From positions 744,001 to 808,000 of the forward strand of contig BCJJ01000004.1 in NCBI GenBank assembly GCA_039545355.1: a stretch of 64,000 nucleotides of DNA, given 5' to 3'. This document shows positions 1-10,466 of the stretch, piece by piece. Source of the stretch: Trichosporon coremiiforme. Taxonomy: Eukaryota > Basidiomycota > Tremellomycetes > Trichosporonales > Trichosporonaceae. The notes below the pieces were generated by a model. The model did no database searches. It worked only from the letters and a program-made list of their open reading frames with translations, and was not told where the DNA came from. The position numbers were made by a program, and so were the translations under genes. Positions within the stretch are counted from its first letter, which is position 1; each line of letters opens with the position of its first letter.

Positions 1-1042
1 GACTCTCGGCATGACGGCGTGGACCGAGCTGTCGGGGACGAGGAAAGTGGGGATACCGGCCTCTGAGAGCTCCTTGGCGGTGAGCTGGCCGGAGAATCCG
101 GGCGCGGACTCGAGCACGATGACCGTAAACTTGCGATCACGGAAGGCGCTCTTCAGGAAGCTGATGACGGTGCCAGAGTGACCGAGGGTGAGGATGACCT
201 CGGAGGAGTGGATGTGCTCGCGGGCCCCGCGGGCGACGTCCTCGTGCGTCGTCTCGAGCTCGTTGATGACCTCGTCAATGGCCTGGATCAGGACAGGCTT
301 GAGCTTGGACGCCTGGCGCGCAAACTCGTCGCGCTCGCGCGCCTGCGCCTCGTCCCAGTCCAGGCCACCGGAGCTGGCCTGGCGCTCGCGCTGCATGTTC
401 TGTACGACGCGCGGCGGCGTCGCGAAGAGCGCACTCGTGCTCTGGCTCAGGTCGAGGACGCTGCCGGCTCCGCTCGCCGAACGCTCGAACTGCACCTTGT
501 TGTGCCGCATCGCGACGAAGTTCGACAGGGACGCCTGCCGCGTGATACCCCCCGAACCGGGGGCGGAGCCGGGGCTCTGGGCACCGAAGTAGTGCGCGGG
601 GCCGGTGAACATGGCTGGAGAGTACGCTCCGGCTCCCGGAGTGCCCGGGATCGAAGGGGGCTGCGAACGGTGCGCGGCCGCAGCGGCACGATACTCTTCC
701 CTGATTAGACGGATGATGCGCCGCACAATGTTTCCGCTGGCCAGCTCCTTCGGGTTCGCGTCGATCAGCCGCTTGCCGATACTCCGGATGACGGCGAGGA
801 GCTCGTCAATCGTCGTGTACTTGACCGACCGGACTACGTTCTGAATAAGCGCCGCCGTCGCGAGGGCGACATTTCGCGATCCAACAATCTGTCTGAAACC
901 GTCAGCTTGACCCAAGGACTTTCAAGCCCACCGTCGCCGCAAGCGCAGCACGAGCGCCTCAACGAGACGCGCACTCGGGTCCGCTTTCTGAATGTCAGCT
1001 GGAGAATAAAGACGGGCTTACTTGGAGAGTCTCAGACGCCAT
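1..1042 (-). CDS. GCD7: Translation initiation factor eIF2B subunit beta (C-terminus beyond window)
   Basis: eIF2B-beta is a regulatory subunit of the guanine-nucleotide exchange factor that recharges eIF2 with GTP in the cytosol. The gene reads leftward from an ATG at 1042-1040. A 7-codon first exon (1022-1042) is followed by an intron with a CTGAC branch site; exon 2 ends in a donor GTGGGC, and exon 3 starts near 894 and stays open to the window edge. Read directly: an N-terminal helical region (ADPSARLVEALVLRLRRR, then VGSRNVALATAALIQNVVRS), the segment KELASGNIVRRIIRLIREEY, a Ser/Pro/Gly-rich insert as in fungal and metazoan beta subunits, and the Rossmann-like half with LTLGHSGTVISFLKSAF and VLESAPGFSGQLTAKEL, typical of the eIF2B alpha/beta/delta family. 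The N-terminal placement and the insert favour beta over alpha or delta. The C-terminus is off the window. Confidence 0.9.
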
Positions 1043-1314
1043 CGTGTCGGTCAGCGGTCTTTCGGGAGATGCTGCAGTCTCGCAGAGCTTTGGTCCTTCC
1101 TCACCGACGTCTTGACATTGTCTTTCCTCGACTCAGTGCCTTCACGTGACATTTGGAAAGCCACGTGAGTTCGTTCCTGAGATTACAATGAATGATGAAG
1201 TCTGATTAGAAGCACTTCCTAATCTGGTTAATCGACAGCGGCGGCCGTTCCTAATCCTCGATCACGCCCAAGACCGCCAAACGGTGCGTCATCGATGTTG
1301 CCAACGAACACTTG

Positions 1315-1872
1315 ATGGCTTCGCAGATCGGTGAGTAAGCTGCCCAATTTGTGTCCTGCAGCTGACGAGACAGGTCCCATTCCCGAGCAGTACGCCGCGG
1401 CGGCGACGGTGCCGCTAATCAAGAGCCCGTCGCTGTGGTTGCCACCGCCTGTGCAGCTCCCCACCGACATCCACCCCTTACCGGACGACATCACCGCTTA
1501 CGTGCGTCCTCTCGAGCTGACGCGCTGGTTATCTGGAGCTGACCTCAGTTTGTGTACCCATTCACGCTCGAGCAGCACGTTATCGGCCTACAGCCACCGC
1601 CGCACGTTGCCATCGCTGAGCGGCGGGCACGCAACGCCAAGGCGCTGCACGACCGCGAGGCTGAGGAAGAGCGCAAGGAGCGGGAAGAGCTGAACCGCAA
1701 GGCGCCGGGGTATCACTCCGGCTCGATCCTGGCACCGACGCACAAGCAAAAGGACGTCGCGGAGACGCATGCCACCGTCCCCGTCACGAGCTCACCGGTG
1801 AAGCAGGTTGAAACGGATCCGATGGACGCGCTCGTCGCGCAACTTGAGGAGATGGAGACAGCAAAGGTGTAA
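1315..1872 (+). CDS. Small conserved-looking protein of unknown function
   Basis: I do not recognise this family. Three exons join cleanly: a 16-nt first exon from ATG 1315 (ATG GCT TCG CAG ATC G), a second ending at DDITAY with donor GTGCGT, and a third starting FVYPFTLEQHV after the acceptor ACCTCAG. Both introns carry the local GCTGAC branch site. The product is about 155 aa. The first half is Pro-rich (SPSLWLPPPVQLP, then HPLPDDITAYFVYPFT); the second is a charged helix (ARNAKALHDREAEEERKERE) followed by a polar tail ending in DALVAQLEEMETAKV. There is no signal peptide or membrane segment. It lies head to head with eIF2B-beta, the two ATGs about 270 bp apart, so they may share a promoter region. 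The exon structure and coding character are firm; no function is supported. Confidence 0.7.
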
Positions 1873-2003
1873 TTTAGGTCCATTTAGGTCATTAGGCATA
1901 ACGTAACGTTGTAAGATGCATACACACATAAGAAGGTCTACGACATGAGCGCGATGAGGCCGAGTTCCCTGTTCAGTCAGTTCTATTGCCGGCGCGAGTT
2001 AGC

Positions 2004-3358
2004 TCACTGTCGAACTTGGTCGCCGACGAGCATCTCGCCGTACGACTTCTGCGGCCCGAAGCGGTCCTCGGCACGCTTGCGAAGTTCCGGAAGAGAAGCG
2101 AGGTCGTAGTCAGGCGTCAGATGCCAAAAGAACGTCGAGGAGATGCGGATCGATGGTCGCTCAGGATGCTGAGTCTTGCGCCGCTCGATAGCCTGGATGT
2201 CAGGTTGGCACAAGGAACAGCGACCTACAGCAAGCGTTGCCTCGTTGCAGATCACCTCATGGAAGCCGGCTGATGTTAGCTCAGTCTACATGGGCGAGAC
2301 AGCTCACCCTTGATCAGACCGCCGCTGAGCCACTCGAGCTGCTTGCCAGCCTGTACAAGGAGACAGCCCTCCGGCACCTTGGCAGGAATGCGCTGCCCCG
2401 TATTCCTCGCCCAAATGTTCACTGAGGGTCAGTTGTGGTAGAAGTTTGGTCAACTCACGTCCGGGATACCTTGACTGGCCGTGAATCGTCAGGAAGTTGA
2501 GGTCTGTGTGGAAGCCGGCGTAGATCCTGGTATCAGCTGGAACAACGTCAGCAATGTCACGTACGTGTTCAACTGGCCGTATTTCTCAAGATCAGTCGCT
2601 GTCGGTGCCAGAAGGTGTGATCTATCTATCAGCTAAAGAATTTCACCGGCCAGCTTACCCGTAGCGACCAGCGTCTGTGAACGCAGTTTCCTCCAGTCCG
2701 AGGCCAACGGCCACCATGCGAGCAACCCCTTCAACGCTGGAGGTTAGTCAGGACGCTGATCATGACCCACGCCTGCTTAAGGAATCCTCCCCACTCGTCG
2801 ACCCTTCCCTCCCAAGTCTCCTCGAACTCCTCGGGCACTACATTCGGCGCAGTAGAGTACGGGAACTTGGACTCATACGGCGGCTTCTCCGTCATGCGGT
2901 GGAAGAACCTGCCATTAGTTTGCTTTCAGTGAAGTCCCGAGCGAAGCTCACCGGCACTTCGGGTCTGCGTGGTCTCCGCTCATGTCAAGTGGACGCTCGG
3001 ACGGCTCCAGTCGCGCAATGACAGCCTGGCACTCGTCGTCGCGGCTGCACTTCGGCTTCTCCGTGTTCTCGAGTGTGACACCCTGTGCGTAGGTCAGCAC
3101 AACACGCGCGCAAATACCTACAACCTGGTATCCGAGCTCTGGGCGCTCATCTTTCCTCAGCTGCTCGTCGGGCAGCGCGAAGTAGTCCTCGAACAGATCG
3201 AGGAAGCGGTCATTCGCCTCAGCCGGGGCACGCGAGTCACGAACAACGAGTGCGCCGGTGAGGATGAGGGACTCGGCGGCCTTGCGCGCCTCATCGAGGG
3301 CTGCGGGAGACGTCGGATCAGCAAGGAACACGTCCAGGTTGACGAGGGAAGGCGCCAT
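2004..3358 (-). CDS. 2-oxoglutarate/Fe(II)-dependent dioxygenase (isopenicillin N synthase-like fold)
   Basis: A non-haem iron oxygenase of the DIOX_N/2OG-FeII family; the substrate cannot be told from sequence. It starts at ATG 3358 (MAPSLVNLDVFLAD) and is split into about eight exons. The N-terminal part has the DIOX_N pattern (ALVVRDSRAP, then RFLDLFEDYFALPDEQLRK). The catalytic core is readable after splicing: FHTDLNFLTIHG gives the HxD pair, GFHEV gives the distal His, and SIRISSTFFWHL gives the Arg-x-Ser that binds 2-oxoglutarate, so all expected ligands are present. The exon joins are Q-V/G-V-T-L, C-R/F-F-H, Q-A/V-E-G, Y-G/S-H, N-T/I-Y-A, P-G/L-N-I, I-K/A-G-F and L-A/A-I-E. One intron (2737-2770) is only 34 nt, yet its removal restores the sensible sequence LKQAVEGVARMV. 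Plant-like oxidation of a small metabolite is possible but unproven. Confidence 0.82.
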
Positions 3359-3572
3359 GATACTCTGTGGTCGTTTATGCAGTGGCGAGGTTCTCGCCCG
3401 CAGCGTCTGTTATTGCTGTACCACCTCCACCTCAGGTCGCGTCAACCGTACGCGCTCTGAGCGAAATGGAAGAGCGGAACCAAATGCACAGTTGGCGCGA
3501 TGTCATCGAGGAACCACGGAACATGGTCGATCGCGAACATGCAGGCTTGGGCGTTCTGCACTATCACCGACC

Positions 3573-4161
3573 ATGTCCAACCTCTCCGACGACACGCTGC
3601 GCAAGGTGAGCTAAGGGGTCTATTGCCATAGCTGACGAGTAATCAGATCCTGCAGCAGATCCAGACGCAGGCTATCAACGGCCAGCGCCAGAGCGCCATC
3701 GTCCGCGCGCAGATCCAGCAGAAGGAGAAGGAGAAGAAGATCCTTGAGCTCACTATGCGGGAACTGGCCAGCGTGCCCGAGGGAGAGGGAAAGCTGTACC
3801 GCGGTGTCGGCAAGATGTGAGTGGTTACTCACAGCAGGTTGCCGAGCTGCTCTCCGCCGTAATCTACCCTATAATCGTGTTCGGCGAGGCGTGTTCGGCA
3901 GCCTATGGCAGCTGCTAAACACGGCGTGATCTAGCTGACAGCAGGTTTATCGAACAGTCTCGCTCGTCCATCAACGGCCGACACAAGTCGCTCGAGACCT
4001 CGCTCGGCGAGGATATTTCGAGCCTGCAGAAGAAGCAGAAGTACTATGACCGGCAGGTCGAGGAGGCTAACGGCCAACTCCGCGACATCGTGAGGCTTTG
4101 CATTAGTCACATTTGTCTCTAAGCTGACCTGCAGTTCCGAAGCCAGAGCCGCGAGCAGTAG
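3573..4161 (+). CDS. PFD1: Prefoldin subunit 1 (beta-type)
   Basis: Prefoldin is the hexameric cytosolic co-chaperone that hands unfolded actin and tubulin to the CCT chaperonin; subunit 1 is a beta-type subunit. Four exons, 3573-3605, 3647-3816, 3945-4089 and 4135-4161, add to 375 nt and encode 124 aa, the normal size. The protein is two long helices (QTQAINGQRQSAIVRAQIQQ and SLGEDISSLQKKQKYYDRQV) around a central hairpin with LYRGVGKMFIEQ, the family signature (R-x-V-G-K-M-F). Every intron has GTGAG(T/G) and a GCTGAC branch site. The start is the only ATG that gives the family N-terminus (MSNLSDDTLRK). It converges on NAC-alpha, leaving about 250 bp between the two stops. Confidence 0.93.
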
Positions 4162-4412
4162 ACACGCTCGACCGACCGTTAGTGTAGTTGAAGCATGCTG
4201 AGCCAAGAACCGGGAGCGCCGAGGCCTCGCCGGTGGGCCACACGACCAACGTCCATTTCCTTCCTATCACGTCATACCCTACTGCAACTGCAACCGCATA
4301 TAGCTCTCTCTAGTCTACCTCTCACGCATAGATGCATGGGACCAATGTAAATCTACTATTACCCGCTGCGTCGTCCGCGACACTCTTCTTTTCCGGTCGT
4401 CGCACCGGTATT

Positions 4413-5095
4413 TTAAGAGCCAATGCGCATAACTGTGAAACGTTAGCGTGCTCGGCATGCCCGGGTCGTGCGCGCAGATCACCGACGGCTGGCTCTTTTC
4501 CTGAACCGGACGACCGTTCCGAACACTCACTGGCGTTGATGAGGTCGCCGTTCTCAGCGGCGAGGGCCTCCTTAGCCTTCTCCTCGGTGCAGCCGGTCTG
4601 GGCCATGACGAGCTTGACGTCGTCCTCTCCAACCTTTCCAGCGGGCTTCTTCTCGTCAGAGCCCTCGAGCTCGGGAGCGCTGCTGTTAGTTTCCCTTTGA
4701 GACTGCCCAACTCACTCCTCTCCACCCATCAGCTCCTCAAGGGACTTGGGGACACCGTCCTTGAAGCCACCGGCGGCGTGGGCGGCCTGGGCAGCGGCAG
4801 TCGAAGCCTGGAGCTGCTGCTGGGCGGCGATCTGGGCAGCGGAGGTGGGGTCTTCGACCTTGGCCTCGCCGAAGACGATGTAGCAGTCAGATCCGGGGGC
4901 CTTGTAGACCTCGGGCTCAGCAACGACGAGGAGAACGTTCTTGGGGCGGCGGAGGGTGACGCGCTGGATTCCGGGGACCTTCTTGAGGCCAAGACCCTCA
5001 AGCTGCTTGCGGGCCTTGCGCTCAGGGCGCGAGTGGATCTCGACAGTGGTGCCGGCGGCGGCGTTGTCCTCAAGGGTAAGGTTCTCAATCGACAT
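4413..5095 (-). CDS. EGD2: Nascent polypeptide-associated complex subunit alpha
   Basis: NAC-alpha pairs with NAC-beta at the ribosome exit tunnel and shields new chains. Exons 4716-5095, 4531-4679 and 4413-4432 sum to 549 nt (182 aa). The NAC domain spans roughly residues 20-80 ([20 protein letters not shown], then [20 protein letters not shown] and [10 protein letters not shown]). The C-terminal UBA domain is [20 protein letters not shown] followed by [13 protein letters not shown], completed only by the 20-nt last exon. The acceptor of intron 1 is a tandem CAGCAG (NAGNAG), so a one-residue variant (DSAPEL or DAPEL) is possible. The gene is divergent from the protein at 5670. Identification is secure. 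Confidence 0.96.
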
Positions 5096-5669
5096 GGCGG
5101 GCTAGATGATGGGTTTTGGTGGGATGGTGATGATCTCGTTGCACTCCTCGTCGGCACTGCCAGCGGACCTCGCGCGACGCATGACCAAGTGGGAGTTTAG
5201 GCGTGTGGTTGGCCCATTGGCCAGAGCCATTGACACGTACTTTCCACTTCGATGCGGAATCAAATGAATCACCCGCCCACCGCCGCACCTCTATGAGGGG
5301 GCTCCAGTGTCCGCGGCCTCCGCAATGTCTTGCCATGCATTCCGCAAACCACTTTATTCGTGACGATCGTAACTGATTGTCTGATCTGCGAACGCATGCG
5401 CAGCGGTGTCCGTGATGCTCAGCTCAGTTGGTCCGCCTTGTTGCTCCGCCCTCAGTCGTGAAAGTAAGCGGTACATCCTCTGAATCTCCTACTCGATCCA
5501 CCATGACACAAACCCGGAGATTGAGGAATGTGGACGAGGTGATCTCTCAGCATGAGTCAGGTCCCCATTGAAACGGTGGATTATATATAGCAACAGCGGT
5601 GTACGAGGTCAACGAAGCAGCGGACATCAGCATCGACATATCCATACAGTCTTCGTCTAACAAAACATC
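5096..5669. other. Divergent intergenic region
   Basis: About 570 bp between the starts of NAC-alpha (leftward) and the protein at 5670 (rightward). No reading frame here looks coding. The only motif I can support is the TATA box at 5582-5589, reported separately. Confidence 0.6.
5582..5589 (+). promoter_or_regulatory. TATA box of the gene at 5670
   Basis: TATATATA lies 81 bp before the ATG at 5670 in otherwise GC-balanced DNA. A strong TATA element at this distance is typical of regulated rather than housekeeping fungal promoters. The link to the downstream gene is inferred from position. Confidence 0.5.
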
Positions 5670-6388
5670 ATGTCCGCAAGCATCAGCAACGCCCTCGGAG
5701 CGGGTATGGGTGCCTACCGGCGCTTTCAGATGCGGAGAGAAGATCGAAAGGGCAACCGGCACCGTCGCATAACACAGCTCATTGGGGCGGTGAACGGCCT
5801 CAAGTACAAGCGGTACTCGGCCAAGCAAGTGGAGCCAAAGGTAAAGCCTAGAATGGCTAGGCACTGACAGTGCAGTTTGAGATCGATAGCGAGGAGATCG
5901 AAGACTGTACAGCGACAAGCTGGACGTTGGAGCTCACGAACATCGACGGTCAAGTGTATGAGCGATTGGTTGAGGCGGACGAGCAGAGCAGAGCCACAAG
6001 TCCGAGCGGGGTCCCAGAGGTACCGCCACGACCAGCACGACTTCTCTCCCCGACAGTGCAGGTCAGAATTGACGCGCCCCACCACGAGGTCGACAGCTTG
6101 GCTGATAGGGTTTCGCAGCAGCTCCTGACGGAGACCGAAGTGTCCTCTCCCTGCTCGAGCCTCCCTGGTTCTTCGTTCCCAGGCTCGCTGTCTGCGAGTA
6201 CTGCAGGACACTCTCCGGGATCACTCTCACCCACCACGACACGGAGTCACATGTCAAGAGAAGAAGCCGTGAGTTTGGAATACTCTGGAGGTAGGGCTGA
6301 CATCAAGCGAAACACACTCAGCAAGCGTGAACTGCTGTACCTCGCTGGAATAAGGTTGGATGAGATCCCTGACTCCGGAAGGCTGTAA
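5670..6388 (+). CDS. Unknown basic/Ser-Pro-rich protein
   Basis: Not recognised. Two exons (5670-5840 and 5876-6388) are joined across a 35-nt intron with GTAAAG, CTGAC and TGCAG, giving 227 aa in one frame (EPK/FEIDSEEIED). The N-terminus (MSASISNALGAGMGAYRRFQ) leads into a strongly basic stretch (MRREDRKGNRHRRIT). The middle is acidic, then Ser/Pro/Thr-rich (SSPCSSLPGSSFPGSLSAST), and the tail carries TLSKRELLYLAGIRLDEIP. There is no signal peptide or transmembrane helix. A TATA box sits 81 bp upstream. The composition suggests a largely disordered regulatory protein; no function is assigned. Confidence 0.65.
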
Positions 6389-6991
6389 AGGATAATGTGC
6401 GTCTCCGAATGTTCTGAAGAGGGCTGCGGCGAGGTAGGCCGCGCATAGACAGCGTCGTGTATATGGTATCGTTTATCTTGATGGATTAGCGTCGCACTGC
6501 TAAGCGTTCAGTTCAGAAGGTCGGGTCCGAAGGGTCGCTTGTGTGCCCTTTGCTCATAGAGCAGCAAAGCCACACACCCTGCATGCGCTGCATCTCCTGG
6601 TGGATGCCCTGCAGTGGGACAGGACGCCGGTCCACGGTCCGGGATTACCGGGAGGGATCTGAGGGCGTGTTCGCTGAGGATTCCGGGGCTGAGGTACAAA
6701 CCCATTTTGCTAGCGTCCTTTGAGTGCATCATCTATGCACCGCCTCCACGCCCAACACCCGAGTACGCAATCACATCCACCCCTTTAACCCTACAGCCGC
6801 CAGCCAGCAGGTCTGCAGTGCCGCTAGCCTCTTACTGAATCCGCCCTCCCACGCTCGTTTCTCTTAGCCGCCCGCAGCACGCGTATCGCGGCCCAACAGC
6901 CATGCAGCACCTGTCACTGATCGATAACACTTTCTCTCAACTCCACTCCAGAACTTTTAACCGCTCTAACCGCTCTTCCTGGGCCTTTGCC
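6389..6991. other. Intergenic region
   Basis: About 600 bp containing the 3' end of the unknown gene at 5670 and the pyrimidine-rich upstream leader of the gene at 6992. I see no coding signal, RNA gene or repeat in it. Confidence 0.5.
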
Positions 6992-8134
6992 ATGGGTGCC
7001 AACTCGTCCAAATGTTCCAAATCCCCTGCTGTCCCCAATGACTCGCGGCCCCCGGCCGTCCCCGCGAAGGATGAGACAGGCGGTAGCAGACAGGTTGGTG
7101 CTCAAGACGTGGACGCGACCTGACACCAGCATCCACCGACATATGAAGAAGCTACGTTTGGGCCGCCGAATTCAGACCAGGCGACACAAGGGACCTCTGA
7201 GTTACGGCGGCACGACACGCAGACCTCCGTCGCGTCGTCGATGTCTGAGCCCCCATCTGAGGCCGTGAGCGCTGTCCCGTGATGTACCCCAGCTGACCAT
7301 CAGGCTGTCATCGAGATGAAGAAGATGACACCGTACCAGAAGCAAGCGTATCGGAATCAGCGCAAGGCGGAGAAGAAGCACGCAAAAGCGAAGAGGAAGG
7401 CGGACAAAGCGCACCGAAAGGCGGAGAAGACGGAGGTCAAGTTCACCAAGCGAGCCGACAAGCTCACGAACAAGGCCAATGTCTCCGCCGAGAAGGCCCA
7501 CACGAAGGTTATGAAGGCGGCTGACAAGGCGCACATCAAGGCTGTGAAGAAGACGGCGAAGGCGCAAAAGAAGGCGGAGATCGCTACGGCACGAGCGAAC
7601 GCGAAGGCCCGCGCGGCACAGGCCACCGCTCAGATCGCTTCGCACCGGATAGGCATCAAGTCGTCGACGCCGTCCATCACGACGCCGCCGATTGTCATGC
7701 GCTCGACCTCGGAGAGGTCCCAGTCGTACTCGCACTCATCACCTACTGCGGGACCGATGCGCCCACGCCGCGTCACCACAGTCGAGAGCAGCACGCCCAG
7801 TCGCCCACCCTCGCGTGAGCCGAATACGCAGCGCAGCCACAGCTATGCTGGACACATGCCGCAGCCGTCTCCCACGGCTGACGTGCCTCCGATGCCTTCG
7901 CACAGTCTCAGTGCTCAACACATTCCGCAATCCACGTCGTCGGCTCCGCAACTCCCAGAACTTTTCCAATCAGAGAAGCGCCAGCAGTCCCGCCGTTCTG
8001 AGCTTGAGGACGAGTACGCCCAGCTCGAATTCGACCGCATCCAGCTAGACCGCGAGGTCGTCGATCGCCAGATCAGCGATCTCTACGCCGGTATCGGCAA
8101 GCTCCAGCTCGACTCGAGGCGCAACTCGGAGTGA
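6992..8134 (+). CDS. Lys/Ala-rich helical protein with myristoylation-type N-terminus and PPxY motif
   Basis: No family recognised. Exons 6992-7093, 7130-7264 and 7304-8134 total 1068 nt (355 aa). The chosen start sits in a strong context (tttgccATGG) and gives MGANSSKCSK, which fits N-myristoylation (Gly2, Ser6) with a nearby Cys that could be palmitoylated. An upstream in-frame ATG at 6902 would bury that motif. Residues 36-39 are PPTY, a ligand for WW domains such as those of Rsp5/Nedd4 ubiquitin ligases. Residues about 90-190 form a long Lys/Ala/Glu-rich helix with repeats of the type ADKAHxKA (KADKAHRKAEKTEVK, KAADKAHIKAVKK). The last third is Ser/Pro/His-rich and ends in a Leu/Asp-rich coiled-coil-like segment (EDEYAQLEFDRIQLDREV). 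It looks like a membrane-peripheral scaffold, but that is inference. Confidence 0.7.
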
Positions 8135-8496
8135 GCAGCTGTAGACGACAGCCGAGATCTCGCTGTATCATCATATTCCCATAGCCCTCATGCCCCCATA
8201 CTGCATACTCGCTCCCCATAATGTGTATTCTCCATCTGTTTGTGCGATGTAGACGTGTGTTGCCATCTTGTCTTCTGCATTCTGCCCTGTTGTATTGCGC
8301 GCCACCAGGATCTGCCTGATCGTCGATTGAAACCTGGCCAGGCTCAACCAGGATTACGATGGCAGAATTAGCGGAGGCAGATCGGTCTATTCCGCAGATA
8401 AGCAGCGTCCGAAATACGTGACGGGAGGTGACGCAACCCGGACCTGGCATTGTTTTGATTTTAGTTGCGCTCGTTCAGCAACATACAACCGTGACC
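8135..8496. other. Intergenic region
   Basis: About 360 bp with no coding signal in any frame. It holds the 3' UTR of the Lys/Ala-rich gene and the promoter of the gene at 8497. Confidence 0.5.
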
Positions 8497-10185
8497 ATGG
8501 GTGCGTTGTGGCGTTGTGGGATCAAAGCTGACAATCACAGACATCATGTATGAAGGCGAGTCCGAGATCAACTCATTGCGGTACGACTCGGACGTCTCGA
8601 TGCCCTCCTCGCCAGAGGCGGACCCGTCAAGACCGAGGAGGAACCGCGTCTCGAGCGAGTCTGTCGCGAAGAAAGCGAGGACAAAGCGGCGTAACCTGCA
8701 GGAAATCATGAATGAGAATCCTGGCAGCGTCTTCCCCTGGGACGAGATTCTGTTCTATGTGCCCGAGTGGCTACCGCCCGTCATCAGGCAGCACATCTTG
8801 CGCCGTATTGAGGTGAGCTACCTCGGCGCCCAGTTGAGCTGACAACAGACGAGCGGGGGCAAGACGACGCCGCACGTGCAGTGGGCGCATGCGATCATCT
8901 CCCATCGGGGAGAGAGCTCGGCTCAGCGACGAGAACTGCAGCGCCTGCCCAACGTCCGCGCCAAGGACACCTTCATCTTATACCCCGACTGGCTCGCGCG
9001 CGTGTTCTTCTCCGGTCTGATTGTGGATCCGCCGCGGTATCTTGTGTGGAAGGACCAGAACCCGCTCATTGCTATGAGCGACCTAGGGAATGCGAACGAC
9101 AACCTCAAGACCATGGTTGCGCTTGAGGTGAGCTGACGTCGTGTGCTGTTGAGCTGACGACAGCGATATGGAGCGATAGTCGTACCCTTGAAACATGCGC
9201 AGGTGCTATGTGTCGCGGACGACAGCCCCCTGCTCGACATGGACGAAGCGGACATACCACCTCAGCTCGACCATGTGCGCTTCATGCACGTATCACGATT
9301 CCATCAGTTACGCGGCTGGGCGCGCCAGTCGTTCTTCGAGCGCCTGGCCGAGATCGAAGAGGAAGAAGAGGAGGACAGGATAGAGGAGGAGATGCGTCGC
9401 GCCGCGAAGCAGGGAAAACGCGTCGCCGCGCGTCCGGCGAAGCACTCGAAGAAGGTCAAGTCGCCGCACAAGGCTGTATCAAAGTCTGCGCCGAGGACAG
9501 ATGCCGCGGAAGCATCAGCTGCGCCCGCGCCGCCGAAGCCTGCCCGCCCTGGATCGATTGGGTGCAACAACGAGACGTGGCAGACGCGCCTGAGTGAGAA
9601 GGAGCGCCGGCTGCTCGGCATCTGGCTCGCTTGGCACTGCCCAAACGGCAAGGGGCGGACGTCGATCCACCTCTTCAAGTCCATGACTGTGAGTCGCTTC
9701 GCGGTGCATTTTAACTGACGTGTCAGAAGTACAACTTTCACGATTCCGGGTGGACGAAACTCGCCCGTGGACGCTCCGCCAGCGCCTGGCGTGACTGGTA
9801 CCGGAAGTTCTACAAGCTGCCGTTCCCGGACGAGCGTTCCTTCGGCGACCGTATTGAGGAGTGGGTCGAGGAGGTCGAGGGGTGGGAGAGCGTCGACAGT
9901 GCCCTCGGTGACTATAGCGAAGCTGGCAACAGTCAAGACGGCGCCGCGCCTAGGAAACGCAAGGCTGACACTCCCGAGATACCCGAGCGCCCGGTGTCAC
10001 GGAGGAGGAAGACGGAGCCGGTCGATGAGCGGAGCTATGCTCCCAAGAGCAAGGCGAAGACTCCGTTGCGGAGGATGAGCACGCGCCGGACAGAGACGCC
10101 GGCCACGCCAGATACGCTTAAGAGGCGCCGTCAGCTTGTCGTGGAAATAGCCCTGAGGCGCTCTGCCTCGAGGCGGCCTGCCTGA
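8497..10185 (+). CDS. Candidate Rap1-type telomere protein (BRCT-like region plus Rap1-Myb-like domain)
   Basis: Five exons, 8497-8500, 8541-8812, 8849-9127, 9164-9688 and 9727-10185, total exactly 1539 nt (512 aa). The first exon is only 4 nt (ATGG), spliced to give MDIMYEGESEINSLRY. Residues about 95-240 resemble a divergent BRCT-type region (AKDTFILYPDWLARVFFSG, then YGAIVVPLKHAQVLCVADD). Then come an acidic/basic coil (EEEEEEDRIEEEMRRAAK) and a compact helical domain (SEKERRLLGIWLAWH to SASAWRDWYRKFYKL) whose final W-R-D-x-Y-R-K helix resembles the recognition helix of Rap1-Myb domains. A basic C-terminal tail with several KRR clusters suggests nuclear location. The BRCT-then-Myb order is that of Rap1. 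The domain calls rest on pattern recognition only; another Myb-like DNA-binding protein remains possible. Confidence 0.55.
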
Positions 10186-10466
10186 TTATGACTTCTACAG
10201 ATGTGCTTCCTTGCTTATCACCACTGTTCTTCTACGGCCTGTCTTTCCCCTTGTAGTCACCTTTGTATGCTGTTTCATGTACCGATGTTGCTATTCAACG
10301 TTGCTATTCGTCGGGTATCCGGCATTAGGCGGCAGCTGTAATAACGCATTAGGACGTGAATTTGGTTCCGTCCGTAGATTGCCGTTTGGTCATGACCCTT
10401 TCTCGCTGTTGTCGATCGTCACCCAACCTCAGAACACCACAAGTACCGGCGGACACGAAGCGCACC

